Part shown: positions 43,002 through 51,824 of the stretch, piece by piece
Numbering within the stretch: the first letter of the stretch is position 1
How the letters are laid out: every line of letters starts with the position of its first letter
Assembly: GCA_937890525.1 (NCBI GenBank)
Contig: CALADI010000034.1
Coordinates: 1 to 64,000, forward strand
DNA length: 64,000 nucleotides
From: an uncultured Clostridia bacterium
GTDB taxonomy: Bacteria; Bacillota; Clostridia; Oscillospirales; Oscillospiraceae
Direction of reading: 5' to 3'
The notes under the pieces: model-generated
Database searches by the model: none
Seen by the model: the letters and a program-made list of their open reading frames with translations, nothing else
Told to the model about the DNA's origin: nothing
Program-made: the position numbers and the translations under genes

Positions 43002-44606
43002 TCAGGACTTCTTGGCGGCATCCTGCTTGGCAAGATAGTCGTCATAGGTTCCGTAGTAATCCACGATGGTTCCGTCGGGCTGGAAGGCGATGACACGGTT
43101 ACACACCGAAGACAGCATCTCGTGGTCGTGGCTTGCCAGCAGCACAACGCCGGGGAAGGCTTCCAGCCCCTTGTTCACAGCCTGAATGGACTCCATATCC
43201 AGATGGTTGGTGGGCTGATCCAGCAGCACCACATTGGCGCCGGAGAGCATCATCTTCGACAGCATGCAGCGTACTTTTTCGCCGCCGGAGAGCACATCCA
43301 CGCTCTTGAATACATCCTCGCCGGAGAACAGCATCCGTCCAAGGAATCCACGCAGATACACATCGTCCTTCTTGGCAGAGTATTCCCGCAGCCAGTCCAC
43401 CAGTTCGCACTTGTTGCCCTCGAAATAGGGGGTATTGTCCTTGGGCAGGTAGCTGCGGGAGGTGGAGATGCCCCACTTGATGGAGCCCTCGTCCGGCTCC
43501 AGTTCGCCCATGAGGATCTGGAACAGAGCGGTCTGAGCCAGCTCGTTTTCACCCACGAAGGCGATCTTGTCGGTGCGGTTGACGGAGAAGTACACATTGT
43601 CCAGCAGCTTCTCGCCGTCTACGGTGACGGATACATCCTTAACGGTGAGCACATCCTTGCCCAGTTCCCGCTCCGGGGTGAAGCCCACGAAGGGATAGCG
43701 CCGGGAGGAGCAGGGCATTTCTTCCACGGTCAGCTTGTCCAGCAGCTTCCGGCGGGCAGTAGCCTGCTTGGCCTTAGCCTTGTTGGCAGAGAAACGCTGA
43801 ATGAAGAGCTGCAATTCCTCAATCTTCTCCTGATTGCGCTTGTTCTTGTTCCGCAGCATGGCCTGCACCATCTGAGAGGATTCGTACCAGAAGTCGTAGT
43901 TGCCCACATACATCTTGATCTTGCCGTAGTCGATGTCCACGGTGTGGGTGCACACGGTGTTCAGGAAGTGGCGGTCATGGCTGACGGCGATGACCATGCC
44001 GGGGAAGTCCAGCAGGAAGTCCTCCAGCCAGTTGATGGATTCAATGTCCAAGTTGTTGGTGGGCTCGTCCAGCATGACGATGTCGGGGTTGCCGAACAGC
44101 GCCTGAGCCAGCAGCACCTTCACCTTCAGACGGGGATCGGTGTCGCCCATGATATCGTAGTGGTTTTCGGTGGGCACGCCCAGACCCTGCAGGATCCGGG
44201 AGGCGTCGCTCTCGGCTTCCCAGCCGCCTAGTTCTGCAAATTCCGCTTCCAGATCGGCGGCACGCAGACCATCTTCGTCGGAGAAGTCGGGCTTTTCGTA
44301 AATGGCGTCCTTTTCCTTCATCACATCGTAGAGATGCTGATTGCCCATAATGACGGTGTCCATGATGGAATACTCGTCATAGGCGTTCTGATTCTGCTTC
44401 AGCACAGACACCCGCAGATTGGGGGCGACGGTGACAGAGCCGGTGGTGGAATCCAATTCGCCGTACAGGATCCGCAGGAAAGTGGACTTGCCTGCGCCGT
44501 TGGCGCCGATGATGCCGTAGCAGTTGCCGGGCAGGAACTGCAGATCCACATGCTGGAACAGCCACTGTCCTCCGAATTGCATACCTAAATTGCTGATCGT
44601 GATCAT
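43002..44606 (-). CDS. ABC-F family ribosome-associated ATPase (YkpA/YbiT-like)
   Basis: This 534-residue protein has two ABC domains joined by the ABC-F linker and no membrane segments. The first Walker A is normal (GANGAGKST), with Walker B VMLDEPTNNLD, but its signature is DTDPRLKVK instead of LSGGQ. The second domain has a degenerate Walker A (GENELAQTA), a normal signature (LSGGEKVRC) and Walker B LLDQPTNHLD with Gln in place of the catalytic Glu. The degenerate second Walker A is usual in the YkpA group. ABC-F proteins act at the ribosomal E site; a resistance role is not indicated. Confidence 0.9.
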   Translation of the reverse strand: MITISNLGMQFGGQWLFQHVDLQFLPGNCYGIIGANGAGKSTFLRILYGELDSTTGSVTVAPNLRVSVLKQNQNAYDEYSIMDTVIMGNQHLYDVMKEKDAIYEKPDFSDEDGLRAADLEAEFAELGGWEAESDASRILQGLGVPTENHYDIMGDTDPRLKVKVLLAQALFGNPDIVMLDEPTNNLDIESINWLEDFLLDFPGMVIAVSHDRHFLNTVCTHTVDIDYGKIKMYVGNYDFWYESSQMVQAMLRNKNKRNQEKIEELQLFIQRFSANKAKAKQATARRKLLDKLTVEEMPCSSRRYPFVGFTPERELGKDVLTVKDVSVTVDGEKLLDNVYFSVNRTDKIAFVGENELAQTALFQILMGELEPDEGSIKWGISTSRSYLPKDNTPYFEGNKCELVDWLREYSAKKDDVYLRGFLGRMLFSGEDVFKSVDVLSGGEKVRCMLSKMMLSGANVVLLDQPTNHLDMESIQAVNKGLEAFPGVVLLASHDHEMLSSVCNRVIAFQPDGTIVDYYGTYDDYLAKQDAAKKS

Positions 44607-44679
44607 TTCTTACTCCTTACATCTGACTTTTTCGTGATTTCCCGTGGATTTTATACCGGGAACATAGCTATACATCATA

Positions 44680-44707
44680 AATATAACATAGAATTATGAA
44701 TAATCAA
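44680..44707 (-). promoter_or_regulatory. Possible promoter of the ABC-F/argS unit
   Basis: TTGATT (44702-44707), 16 bases, TATATT (44680-44685) on the minus strand. Confidence 0.4.
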
Positions 44708-44726
44708 AGAACTTTTTCTTGGGGGC

Positions 44727-44754
44727 TTGCTTTTTCTCATGGATATGATATAAT
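44727..44754 (+). promoter_or_regulatory. Promoter of htpG
   Basis: TTGCTT (44727-44732), 16 bases, TATAAT (44749-44754), ending one base before the CIRCE operator. Confidence 0.75.
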
Positions 44755-44755
44755 T

Positions 44756-44782
44756 TTAGCACTCGATAATTAAGAGTGCTAA
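44756..44782 (+). promoter_or_regulatory. CIRCE operator (HrcA binding site)
   Basis: TTAGCACTC, nine bases, GAGTGCTAA: a perfect match to the CIRCE inverted repeat bound by the heat-shock repressor HrcA. It covers the start point of the htpG promoter, so htpG should be derepressed on heat or misfolding stress. Confidence 0.97.
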
Positions 44783-44809
44783 TTTTGAAAGGAAGCGGAG
44801 ATAAGCACT

Positions 44810-46699
44810 ATGGAAAAGCAGCAATTCAAGGCAGAGTCCAAACGGCTTTTGGATCTGATGATCAATTCGATTTACACCCATCAGGAGATCTTTTTGAGAG
44901 AGATCATTTCCAACGCATCCGACGCCATTGACAAGCTGGCCTATGCGGCGCTGACTGACGAGAAGGTTGGTCTGAACCGGGAAGATTTTGCCATCACCAT
45001 CACCCGGGACGAGGAAAATCGCATTTTGACGGTGTCCGACAACGGCATCGGCATGAGCAAGGCCGAGCTGGAGGAGAATCTGGGCACCATCTGTAAGTCC
45101 GGCTCTCTGAACTTCAAGCAGACCATGGACAAGAACGAGGATATCGATATTATCGGTCAGTTCGGTGTGGGCTTCTATGCGGCCTTTATGGTTGCCAAGT
45201 CTATCACCGTGATCACCAAGAAGTACGGCGAGGATACCGCATGGAAGTGGGTCTCCGACGGCGCTGAGGGCTACACCATTGAGCCGACAGACCGTGAAAC
45301 GGCAGGCACCGATGTGATCATGACCTTGAAAGAGGACACCGAGGAGGAGAAGTATTCCCAGTATCTGGAGGAGTACGAGATCCGTTCTCTGATCCGCAAA
45401 TACTCCGACTATATTCGCTATCCCATCCGCATGGAGGTCTCTAAGTCCCGGCTGAAGGAGGGCTGCCCCGAGGACAAGCCCGAGTATGAATCCTACATGG
45501 AGATGGACACCCTGAACTCTATGGTTCCCATTTGGCAGCGGAACAAGAAGGATGTCACCGACGAGGAGTACGAGAGCTTCTATCGGGAGAAGTTCTATGA
45601 CTACAACAAGCCCCTGCGCACCATTCATGTGAGTGCCGAGGGCACGGTCAGCTACAAGGCGCTGATGTATGTCCCCTCCAAGGCGCCTTATGACTTCTAT
45701 ACCAAGGACTTCAAGGCTGGGCTGCAGCTGTATTCCTCCGGTGTGATGATCATGGAGAACTGCGAGGATCTGCTGCCGGATTACTTCCGTTTTGTCCGGG
45801 GCGTGGTGGACAGTCAGGATCTTTCCCTGAACATCAGCCGTGAGATGCTTCAGCACAACCGCCAGCTTGCCATCATTGCCCGGAATCTGGAAAAGAAGAT
45901 CAAGTCCGAGCTGATGAATATGCAGGAAAACCAGCGGGAGGACTATGTGAAGTTCTACGATGTGTTCGGCAGACAGTTGAAGTACGGCACGGTATCCGAT
46001 TATGGCGCACACAAGGACAGCTGTCAAGATCTGCTGATGTTCTGGTCTGCAAAGGAGAACAAGCTGATCTCCTTGAAGGAATATGTGGATGCCATGGCAG
46101 AGGGTCAGGAGAAGATCTACTACGCCCCCGGCGAAAACACGGAGCGTCTGGCGAAGCTGCCGCAGGTGGAGACCCTGCTCTCCAAGGGCTACGATGTCCT
46201 GTTGTTCAGCGAGGATGTGGACGAGTTCGTGCCTCAGACGCTCGTGACCTATGGCGAGAAGAGCTTCTGTAATGCTCTGTCGGAAGATCTGGGTCTGCAA
46301 ACCGAGGAAGAGAAGGCCAAGGCTGCCGAGAAGGCGGAGGAGATGAAGGGTCTGCTGACCTTTGTTTCCGAAAAGCTGGGCGAGAAGGTCAAAGAGGTCA
46401 AGCTGTCTGACAACTTGGGCAGCCACCCCGTATCCCTGTCCCCGGAGAGCGGCATGAGTTTTGAGATGGAGAAATACATGAAGCGGGTGAACCCGGAATT
46501 TGCTTACCCTGTGGGTCGGATTCTGGAACTGAACCCCGATCATGAGGTGGTCAAGGCCATGCAGGATGCCGTGACCTCTGATCCGGAAAAGGCAGAGGAT
46601 TATGCCAAGCTGCTGTACGCACAGGCTGTGCTGATGGCGGACCTGCCCTTGGAGGATCCCGTGGAATATACCAATCTGGTGTGCAAGCTTATGAAATAA
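44810..46699 (+). CDS. htpG: Molecular chaperone HtpG (Hsp90)
   Basis: This 629-residue bacterial Hsp90 is a cytosolic dimeric ATP-dependent chaperone. The N-terminal GHKL ATPase domain has LREIISNASDAIDKL, DNGIGMS and IGQFGVGFYAAF; the middle and C-terminal domains follow with normal length. The ribosome site AAAGGAAG is 14 bases before the ATG. It is a single-gene unit with CIRCE in front and a terminator behind; in Bacillus subtilis htpG is not under HrcA. Confidence 0.96.
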   Translation: MEKQQFKAESKRLLDLMINSIYTHQEIFLREIISNASDAIDKLAYAALTDEKVGLNREDFAITITRDEENRILTVSDNGIGMSKAELEENLGTICKSGSLNFKQTMDKNEDIDIIGQFGVGFYAAFMVAKSITVITKKYGEDTAWKWVSDGAEGYTIEPTDRETAGTDVIMTLKEDTEEEKYSQYLEEYEIRSLIRKYSDYIRYPIRMEVSKSRLKEGCPEDKPEYESYMEMDTLNSMVPIWQRNKKDVTDEEYESFYREKFYDYNKPLRTIHVSAEGTVSYKALMYVPSKAPYDFYTKDFKAGLQLYSSGVMIMENCEDLLPDYFRFVRGVVDSQDLSLNISREMLQHNRQLAIIARNLEKKIKSELMNMQENQREDYVKFYDVFGRQLKYGTVSDYGAHKDSCQDLLMFWSAKENKLISLKEYVDAMAEGQEKIYYAPGENTERLAKLPQVETLLSKGYDVLLFSEDVDEFVPQTLVTYGEKSFCNALSEDLGLQTEEEKAKAAEKAEEMKGLLTFVSEKLGEKVKEVKLSDNLGSHPVSLSPESGMSFEMEKYMKRVNPEFAYPVGRILELNPDHEVVKAMQDAVTSDPEKAEDYAKLLYAQAVLMADLPLEDPVEYTNLVCKLMK

Positions 46700-46703
46700 G
46701 AAT

Positions 46704-46733
46704 AAAGGACGAGATGATAGTCTCGTCCTTTTT
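46704..46733 (+). terminator. Intrinsic terminator of htpG
   Basis: An 11-bp stem AAAGGACGAGA with a 6-base loop and a T run. Confidence 0.9.
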
Positions 46734-46749
46734 CGTCTATTTGGCAATC

Positions 46750-46778
46750 TTGCATTCCGGAGGAAAACCGAGTACACT
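46750..46778 (+). promoter_or_regulatory. Predicted promoter of the two-component pair
   Basis: TTGCAT (46750-46755), 17 bases, TACACT (46773-46778). Confidence 0.55.
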
Positions 46779-46810
46779 AAAAATATAGCACCTGAAAAGG
46801 AGGAACAGGC

Positions 46811-47491
46811 ATGATTTGGTGTGTAGAGGACGATCCCAGCATTCGAGACATCGAGGTATACGCCTTGCAGAGCACCGGGCTGGATGCTGTGGGCTTTGAA
46901 AGCGGGGATGCATTTTGGGATGCCATCCAGACTCAGACGCCGGAACTGGTTATCATGGATGTGATGCTGCCCGGCGCAGATGGGGTGGAGCTGCTGTCCA
47001 GAATGAAGGCAAACCCGGAACTGGCCCAGATCCCCGTGATCATGGCAACGGCCAAGGGTGCCGAGTATGACAAGATCCAGAGCCTGGATCTGGGGGCGGA
47101 CGACTACCTGGTCAAGCCCTTCGGCATGATGGAGATGGTCTCCCGGGTCAAGGCAGTGCTGCGCCGGTGCAAACCCAAGCAGCAGCACAGACTCCTGCGC
47201 TTGGATGGGCTGACGATGAATCTGGACGAGCATACAGTGAATGTGGATGGGGAGCGGATCATGCTGACCTATAAGGAATTTGAGCTGCTGCGGCTGTTCC
47301 TGTCCCATCCCGGCATGGCATTCACCCGGGAGCATCTGCTCAACGAAGTGTGGGAATCGGATTATCTGGGGGAGACCCGGACGGTAGATATGCACATCCG
47401 TACCCTGCGCCAGAAGCTGGGCAGCTATGGACAGATGATCGAAACCGTGCGGAATGTGGGATACCGTCTGGAGCCGAAGCATGACAGGTAA
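46811..47491 (+). CDS. phoP: OmpR/PhoB-family response regulator (PhoP-like)
   Basis: This 226-residue protein has a receiver domain with acidic pocket Glu6-Asp7-Asp8 and phosphoacceptor Asp50 (IMDVMLPG), the switch Lys in DDYLVKPFG, and a C-terminal winged-helix DNA-binding domain (LTYKEFELLRLFL... TVDMHIRTLRQKLG). AAAGGAGG precedes the ATG. The kinase gene overlaps it by 11 bases. A role in phosphate control is inferred from the Na+/Pi cotransporter 260 bases beyond the kinase gene with TTTACA repeats in its promoter. Confidence 0.9.
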   Translation: MIWCVEDDPSIRDIEVYALQSTGLDAVGFESGDAFWDAIQTQTPELVIMDVMLPGADGVELLSRMKANPELAQIPVIMATAKGAEYDKIQSLDLGADDYLVKPFGMMEMVSRVKAVLRRCKPKQQHRLLRLDGLTMNLDEHTVNVDGERIMLTYKEFELLRLFLSHPGMAFTREHLLNEVWESDYLGETRTVDMHIRTLRQKLGSYGQMIETVRNVGYRLEPKHDR

Positions 47492-49130
47492 GATCTTTCG
47501 ATCCATCATGGCGGTGGCAGCGGTGGTGCTGCTGTGCAGTCTTGGGGTCATTATGGGGGTGCTGTACGACTACTATGACGGCGCTCAGATGACCCAAATG
47601 AAAAACGAACTGATGCTGGCAGCAACGGGAACGGAACTGAACGGATTGGACTATCTGGAGCAGGTAGAATCCAACCGCCTGCGCCTGACATGGATCTCCC
47701 CGGAGGGACGGGTGATCTTCGACAGCAAGGCAGATGCCGAATCCATGGAAAACCATGCCAACCGGGAGGAGTTCCGGGAGGCGCTCACCTATGGAACAGG
47801 CAGCGGTGTACGCTACTCTTCGACCCTGACGGAGAAAACCACATATGAGGCGGCACGGCTGTCCGACGGCAGTGTGCTTCGGGTGTCGGTGAGCGGGGCT
47901 ACTTCAGCGGTGGTCATGTGGGGCATGCTCCAGCCGGTGGCTCTGGTGGTGATCATTGCGGTGGCGCTGTCGGCGGTACTGTCCATTCGCATGGCCAAGC
48001 GGATCGTCAGACCCCTTAATGCGCTGGATCTGGAGCATCCCATGGACAACGATGCCTATGAAGAGGTGACGCCGCTGTTGAAGCGGATCAACCAGCTGCA
48101 TCAGCAGACCCGCTCCCAGATGAAGAAACTGAAGTATAAGACCGACGAGTTTGAACAGATCACCTCCAACATGAAGGAGGGGCTTGTGCTGTTGGACAAG
48201 CAGCGTCTGGTGCTCAGCATCAACCCGGCGGCCAAGGAACTGTTTGGTGCAACGGATTTCTGCATCGGTCAGGATTTCCTCACGGTGGATCGTAAGCCGG
48301 AGGTGCAGTCGGCGGTGGAGCAGGTGTTCTCCAACGGCGCCAGCCAGATCCATGTGACCAGAAATGCAAGGGAATACCAGCTGGATTTGACCCGCATCGA
48401 ATCTCAGGGCAGTGTGATGGGCGCTGTAGTGCTGGCATTCGACATTACGGAACAATATACGGCAGAGCGCACCCGGCGGGAATTTTCTGCCAATGTGTCC
48501 CACGAGTTGAAAACGCCGCTGCAATCCATCATCGGCAGCGCCGAGCTGCTGGAAGGCGGGCTGGTCAAGCCGGAGGATACCCCCCGGTTCGTGGGGCATA
48601 TCCGCAAGGAGGCCACCCGGCTTGTGAGCTTGATCGACGATATCATCCGTCTGTCCCAGCTGGATGAGGGTGCGCCGCTGCCCACCGAGCCGGTGGATCT
48701 GTTGGAACTGGCGCAGGATGTGGCGGAGACTTTGCGCCCCATTGCCCAGAGCAAGCATGTGGATCTGCAGGTGGAGGGGAGTCCCTGCGTCATTACCGGA
48801 GTCCGCAGGCTTCTCAGCGAGATCGTGTACAATCTTACGGAAAACGCAGTGAAGTACAATGTGGACGGGGGCAGTGTTTTGGTCAGCGTGACCCAGAATT
48901 CCGGCAAGCGGGTGCTCAGCGTCCGGGATACCGGCATCGGCATCCCGCTGGAACACCAGTCCCGGGTCTTTGAGCGGTTCTACCGGGTGGATAAGAGCCA
49001 CTCCAAGCAATCCGGCGGTACAGGTCTGGGGCTGTCCATTGTGAAGCACGCCGCCCAGTATCACAATGCTAAGTTGGAACTGCAAAGCAAGCCCGGCGAG
49101 GGCACCACCATCAGCGTCTTGTTCCCGTGA
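47481..49130 (+). CDS. phoR: PAS-containing membrane sensor histidine kinase (PhoR-like)
   Basis: This 549-residue protein has a membrane segment at about residues 9-29, an extracellular sensor domain of about 125 residues, a second membrane segment, HAMP-like linker, PAS domain (about 220-320), HisKA dimer with phosphoacceptor His341 (NVSHELKTPLQSI) and HATPase domain (NLTENAVKYN, GIGIPLEHQ, GGTGLGLSI). The order is that of PhoR/WalK kinases. ATG 47481 overlaps the regulator gene and has GGAG upstream. The signal is inferred as phosphate limitation from the neighbourhood. Confidence 0.9.
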   Translation: MTGKIFRSIMAVAAVVLLCSLGVIMGVLYDYYDGAQMTQMKNELMLAATGTELNGLDYLEQVESNRLRLTWISPEGRVIFDSKADAESMENHANREEFREALTYGTGSGVRYSSTLTEKTTYEAARLSDGSVLRVSVSGATSAVVMWGMLQPVALVVIIAVALSAVLSIRMAKRIVRPLNALDLEHPMDNDAYEEVTPLLKRINQLHQQTRSQMKKLKYKTDEFEQITSNMKEGLVLLDKQRLVLSINPAAKELFGATDFCIGQDFLTVDRKPEVQSAVEQVFSNGASQIHVTRNAREYQLDLTRIESQGSVMGAVVLAFDITEQYTAERTRREFSANVSHELKTPLQSIIGSAELLEGGLVKPEDTPRFVGHIRKEATRLVSLIDDIIRLSQLDEGAPLPTEPVDLLELAQDVAETLRPIAQSKHVDLQVEGSPCVITGVRRLLSEIVYNLTENAVKYNVDGGSVLVSVTQNSGKRVLSVRDTGIGIPLEHQSRVFERFYRVDKSHSKQSGGTGLGLSIVKHAAQYHNAKLELQSKPGEGTTISVLFP

Positions 49131-49142
49131 TCCCTAATATGG

Positions 49143-49183
49143 AAATCCCCTGTGTAAGCAAACAGGCTTGCACAGGGGATTTT
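49143..49183. terminator. Terminator between the kinase gene and the YbjQ gene
   Basis: AAATCCCCTGTGTAAGC pairs with its complement (one T-G pair) around a 6- to 7-base loop; T/A tracts are on both sides of convergent genes. Confidence 0.85.
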
Positions 49184-49202
49184 ATCTATCTGTGGAAAAA
49201 AG

Positions 49203-49523
49203 TTATGCCACCACAACGGCAGTTCCGCTGACGGTCACCATCAGCATACCGCCATTGGAACCCAGTACCTCGTAGTCGATATCCACGCCGATCACGGCGT
49301 TGGCGCCAAGGGTAGCAGCACGCTGCTCCATTTCTGCCAAGGCGGTGGTTCTGGCCTCAAGAAGCTCCTGTTCGTAGCTGTTGGATCTGCCGCCGAAGAA
49401 GTTGCTGAAGGAAGCGGCGAGATCCCGCACAAAGTCCACGCCGGAGATCACTTCTCCGAAGACAATGCCCAGATATTCCTGAATTTGCATCCCCTCGATG
49501 GTGTTGGTAGTGGTAGAGATCAT
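49203..49523 (-). CDS. YbjQ/UPF0145 family protein
   Basis: This 106-residue protein of the YbjQ (DUF74) family forms a small pentameric fold, often labelled heavy-metal-binding on weak grounds. It shows the typical EYLGIVFGEVISG N-terminus, the coiled helix region ARTTALAEMEQRAATLGANAVIGVDIDYE and a glycine-rich end. The ATG has AAAGGAG upstream. Its function is unknown. It is convergent with the kinase gene and divergent from the phosphate transporter. Confidence 0.88.
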   Translation of the reverse strand: MISTTTNTIEGMQIQEYLGIVFGEVISGVDFVRDLAASFSNFFGGRSNSYEQELLEARTTALAEMEQRAATLGANAVIGVDIDYEVLGSNGGMLMVTVSGTAVVVA

Positions 49524-49637
49524 AGTTTATGCTCCTTTCCTTGATCCGAAGGCGGATTCTTGTTGCAAGAAAATTGTAGCATAGTCTCGAAATGATTGCA
49601 ACCGAATGTCCTGCGGATCATATTCTAAACCATTGAC

Positions 49638-49703
49638 TTTACATAGATTTTACATAAGTATTTCACAACCTAAATGGACTTTACAAATTCTTCAAATTAT
49701 AAT
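49638..49703 (+). promoter_or_regulatory. PhoP-box-like repeats and promoter of the Na/Pi cotransporter
   Basis: TTTACA at 49638 and 49649 are 11 bases apart; a TTTCACA follows at 49661, and a further TTTACA at 49680. The -35 TGGACT (49675-49680) and -10 TATAAT (49698-49703) are 17 bases apart, so the repeats lie just upstream of and over the -35. PhoP of Bacillus binds TTAACA-like direct repeats spaced by about 11 bases. The repeats are seen; PhoP binding is inference. Confidence 0.65.
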
Positions 49704-49750
49704 CAAAATGCAAACGAAGGTCTATTATGAAAAAAGGATAGGTAAAAAAC

Positions 49751-51520
49751 ATGACAATGTATATTCTAAAGCTGGTCACGCTGTTGGGCGGCCTTGCGCT
49801 GTTCCTGTTCGGCATGGACATTATGGGAAAATCTCTGGAACGGCAGGCCGGCGGCAAGCTGCAAACCATTCTGGCAAAAATGAGCTCCACGGTGTTCCGC
49901 GGCTTCCTGCTGGGCTTGGCGGTGACAGCGGTGATCCAATCCTCCTCGGCGACTACCGTCATGGTGGTGGGCTTCGTCAACTCCGGCATCATGACGCTGA
50001 AACAGGCGGTGGGCGTCATCATGGGCGCCAATGTGGGCACCACGGTGACCTCGTGGATCCTGTCTCTGACAGCGCTGGAGGGTGACAGCTTCCTTATCCA
50101 GCTTTTCAAACCCAGCACGCTGGCGCCCCTTCTGGGTATCGTGGGCATCGTGCTGTATATGTTCACCAAATCCGAGAAGAAGCAGGGTATCGGCACCATT
50201 CTGCTGGGCTTTATGGCGCTGATGACCGGCATGGATCTCATGAGCGAATCCATGAAGTTCCTGAAGGACGAAGCGTGGTTTGCCAACATGATGGTCTCCT
50301 TCTCCAATCCGCTGATTGGCATTGCTGTGGGTGCGATCCTCACAGCAATCATCCAGTCCTCTTCGGCTTCTGTGGGTATCTTGCAGAGCCTGTGCTCCAC
50401 CGGCGTGATCACCGGCGGTGTAGCGCTGCCCATCATTCTGGGTCAGAATATCGGCACCTGTGTTACGGCGCTGATCTCCACGGTGGGCGCCAACCGCAAT
50501 GCCCGCCGTACGGCTATGGTTCACCTGTATTTCAACTTGGTGGGTGTTGCGCTGTTCGCTACGGTGTTCTATGGCATCGGGATGTTCTTCCCGTGGCAGT
50601 TCCTGACCGAGACCATCAACGAATTTGACATTGCGCTGATCCATACGGGCTTCAATCTGATGACCACGGCGGTGATGCTGCCTCTGCATGGGCTGCTGGA
50701 GAAGCTGGCGATCATCACCGTTCGGGATACGGCGCAGCCGGAGGAAACGGAACTGCTGGATCAGCGCCTGCTGGCCACCCCTGCGGTGGCGGTGCAGAGA
50801 GCCAAGCAGATCGCCGTGGAGATGGCAGATGCCGCAGCCGAAGCCATGAGCAAGGCGATGGATCTGACCAAGCATTTCGATGCCAAGACCATGGAGCAGG
50901 TTGGCACCTTGGAGAGCCAGACCGACCGTTACGAGGATGCTCTAGGCAGCTATCTGGTGAATCTCACCGGAACGAACCTGCCCGTGCAGGACAACCGGGC
51001 GGTGAACACCCTGCTGTATACCATCGGCGACTTCGAGCGCATCGCAGATCACGCAGTAAACATTGCCAAGGCAGGGGAAGAAATGTCCCGCAAGAGCATC
51101 TGCTTCTCGGCGGAAGCCCAGCAGGAGCTTGCCACGCTTGAAAAGGCGGTGCGTGCGGTGATGAAGCGAACCCAAGGCGCCTTTGACAACAATGATCTGG
51201 AGCAGGCCATGAAGGTGGAACCTCTGGAGCAGGTGGTGGACTCTCTGGTGAAGGAGATCAAGTCCCGGCACATCCGCAGACTCCGGGATGGCATTTGTAC
51301 CGTGGAATACGGCTTTGTGCTGGAGGATCTGCTGACCTCCTATGAGCGCATCGCAGACCATTGCTCCAATGTTGCGGTGGAGATGCTTCAAGTAGCAGAG
51401 GGTAAGCTGGAAGCCCATGAGTACCTCAATGCGCTGAAGGCCGGTGAACTGAGCGAGAGCGTGGACTACACCGAGCGGTTCCAGAAATACCGCCAGCGCT
51501 ACGGATTCCCGGAAGAATAA
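49751..51520 (+). CDS. Na+/phosphate cotransporter family protein with PhoU-like domain
   Basis: This 589-residue NptA/YjbB-type transporter has about eight to nine membrane segments with the duplicated QSSSATTVMVVGFVNSG and QSSSASVGILQSL repeats, then a cytosolic PhoU-like helical domain of about 200 residues (TIGDFERIADHAVNIAKAGEE, ERIADHCSNVAVEML). It moves inorganic phosphate with sodium, direction depending on the system. The AAAGGAT ribosome site is moderate. The PhoP-like repeats and the adjacent two-component genes suggest induction by phosphate limitation, hence uptake. Confidence 0.92.
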   Translation: MTMYILKLVTLLGGLALFLFGMDIMGKSLERQAGGKLQTILAKMSSTVFRGFLLGLAVTAVIQSSSATTVMVVGFVNSGIMTLKQAVGVIMGANVGTTVTSWILSLTALEGDSFLIQLFKPSTLAPLLGIVGIVLYMFTKSEKKQGIGTILLGFMALMTGMDLMSESMKFLKDEAWFANMMVSFSNPLIGIAVGAILTAIIQSSSASVGILQSLCSTGVITGGVALPIILGQNIGTCVTALISTVGANRNARRTAMVHLYFNLVGVALFATVFYGIGMFFPWQFLTETINEFDIALIHTGFNLMTTAVMLPLHGLLEKLAIITVRDTAQPEETELLDQRLLATPAVAVQRAKQIAVEMADAAAEAMSKAMDLTKHFDAKTMEQVGTLESQTDRYEDALGSYLVNLTGTNLPVQDNRAVNTLLYTIGDFERIADHAVNIAKAGEEMSRKSICFSAEAQQELATLEKAVRAVMKRTQGAFDNNDLEQAMKVEPLEQVVDSLVKEIKSRHIRRLRDGICTVEYGFVLEDLLTSYERIADHCSNVAVEMLQVAEGKLEAHEYLNALKAGELSESVDYTERFQKYRQRYGFPEE

Positions 51521-51533
51521 GGAATAACCTATG

Positions 51534-51575
51534 AAACAGCCCCGTGTCGGAACATGATCCGACACGGGGCTGTTT
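51534..51575 (+). terminator. Intrinsic terminator of the Na/Pi cotransporter
   Basis: A perfect 17-bp stem AAACAGCCCCGTGTCGG with an 8-base loop, followed by a short T run within TGTTTGT. Confidence 0.88.
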
Positions 51576-51759
51576 GTCACTGCATCGATGATGGGGGCGC
51601 CCTGTAAGACGATCAGCGGGTGATGAAGCGACGATTAGACCGGGTGACTGAGGATATACACCGTGCCGTATCTGTGCTGTAAAACAGAAGCATAGAGCGT
51701 GACAGACGAATGGGGGATGGGGCACTGAACAATGGGGATCTCCCCCAAGGGCATAAAAA

Positions 51760-51787
51760 TCCTCCCGGAGCGTTAACTCCGGGAGGA
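51760..51787. terminator. Terminator of the PTS operon
   Basis: On the minus strand TCCTCCCGGAG, a 6-base loop and its complement are followed by TTTTTATG, 38 bases after the EIICB stop. The 180 bases between here and 51576 hold nothing I can support. Confidence 0.88.
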
Positions 51788-51824
51788 AAATGTCCATGTG
51801 GGCCATGGGGATTGGAAGTGCTAA

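Noticed and set aside
41169..44231. 1020-codon plus-strand frame opposite argS and the ABC-F gene
   Set aside because: Same reason; it crosses a terminator and two certain genes.
51426..51806. 126-codon minus-strand frame after the PTS operon
   Set aside because: It runs through two terminators and into the phosphate transporter gene, with no ribosome site.
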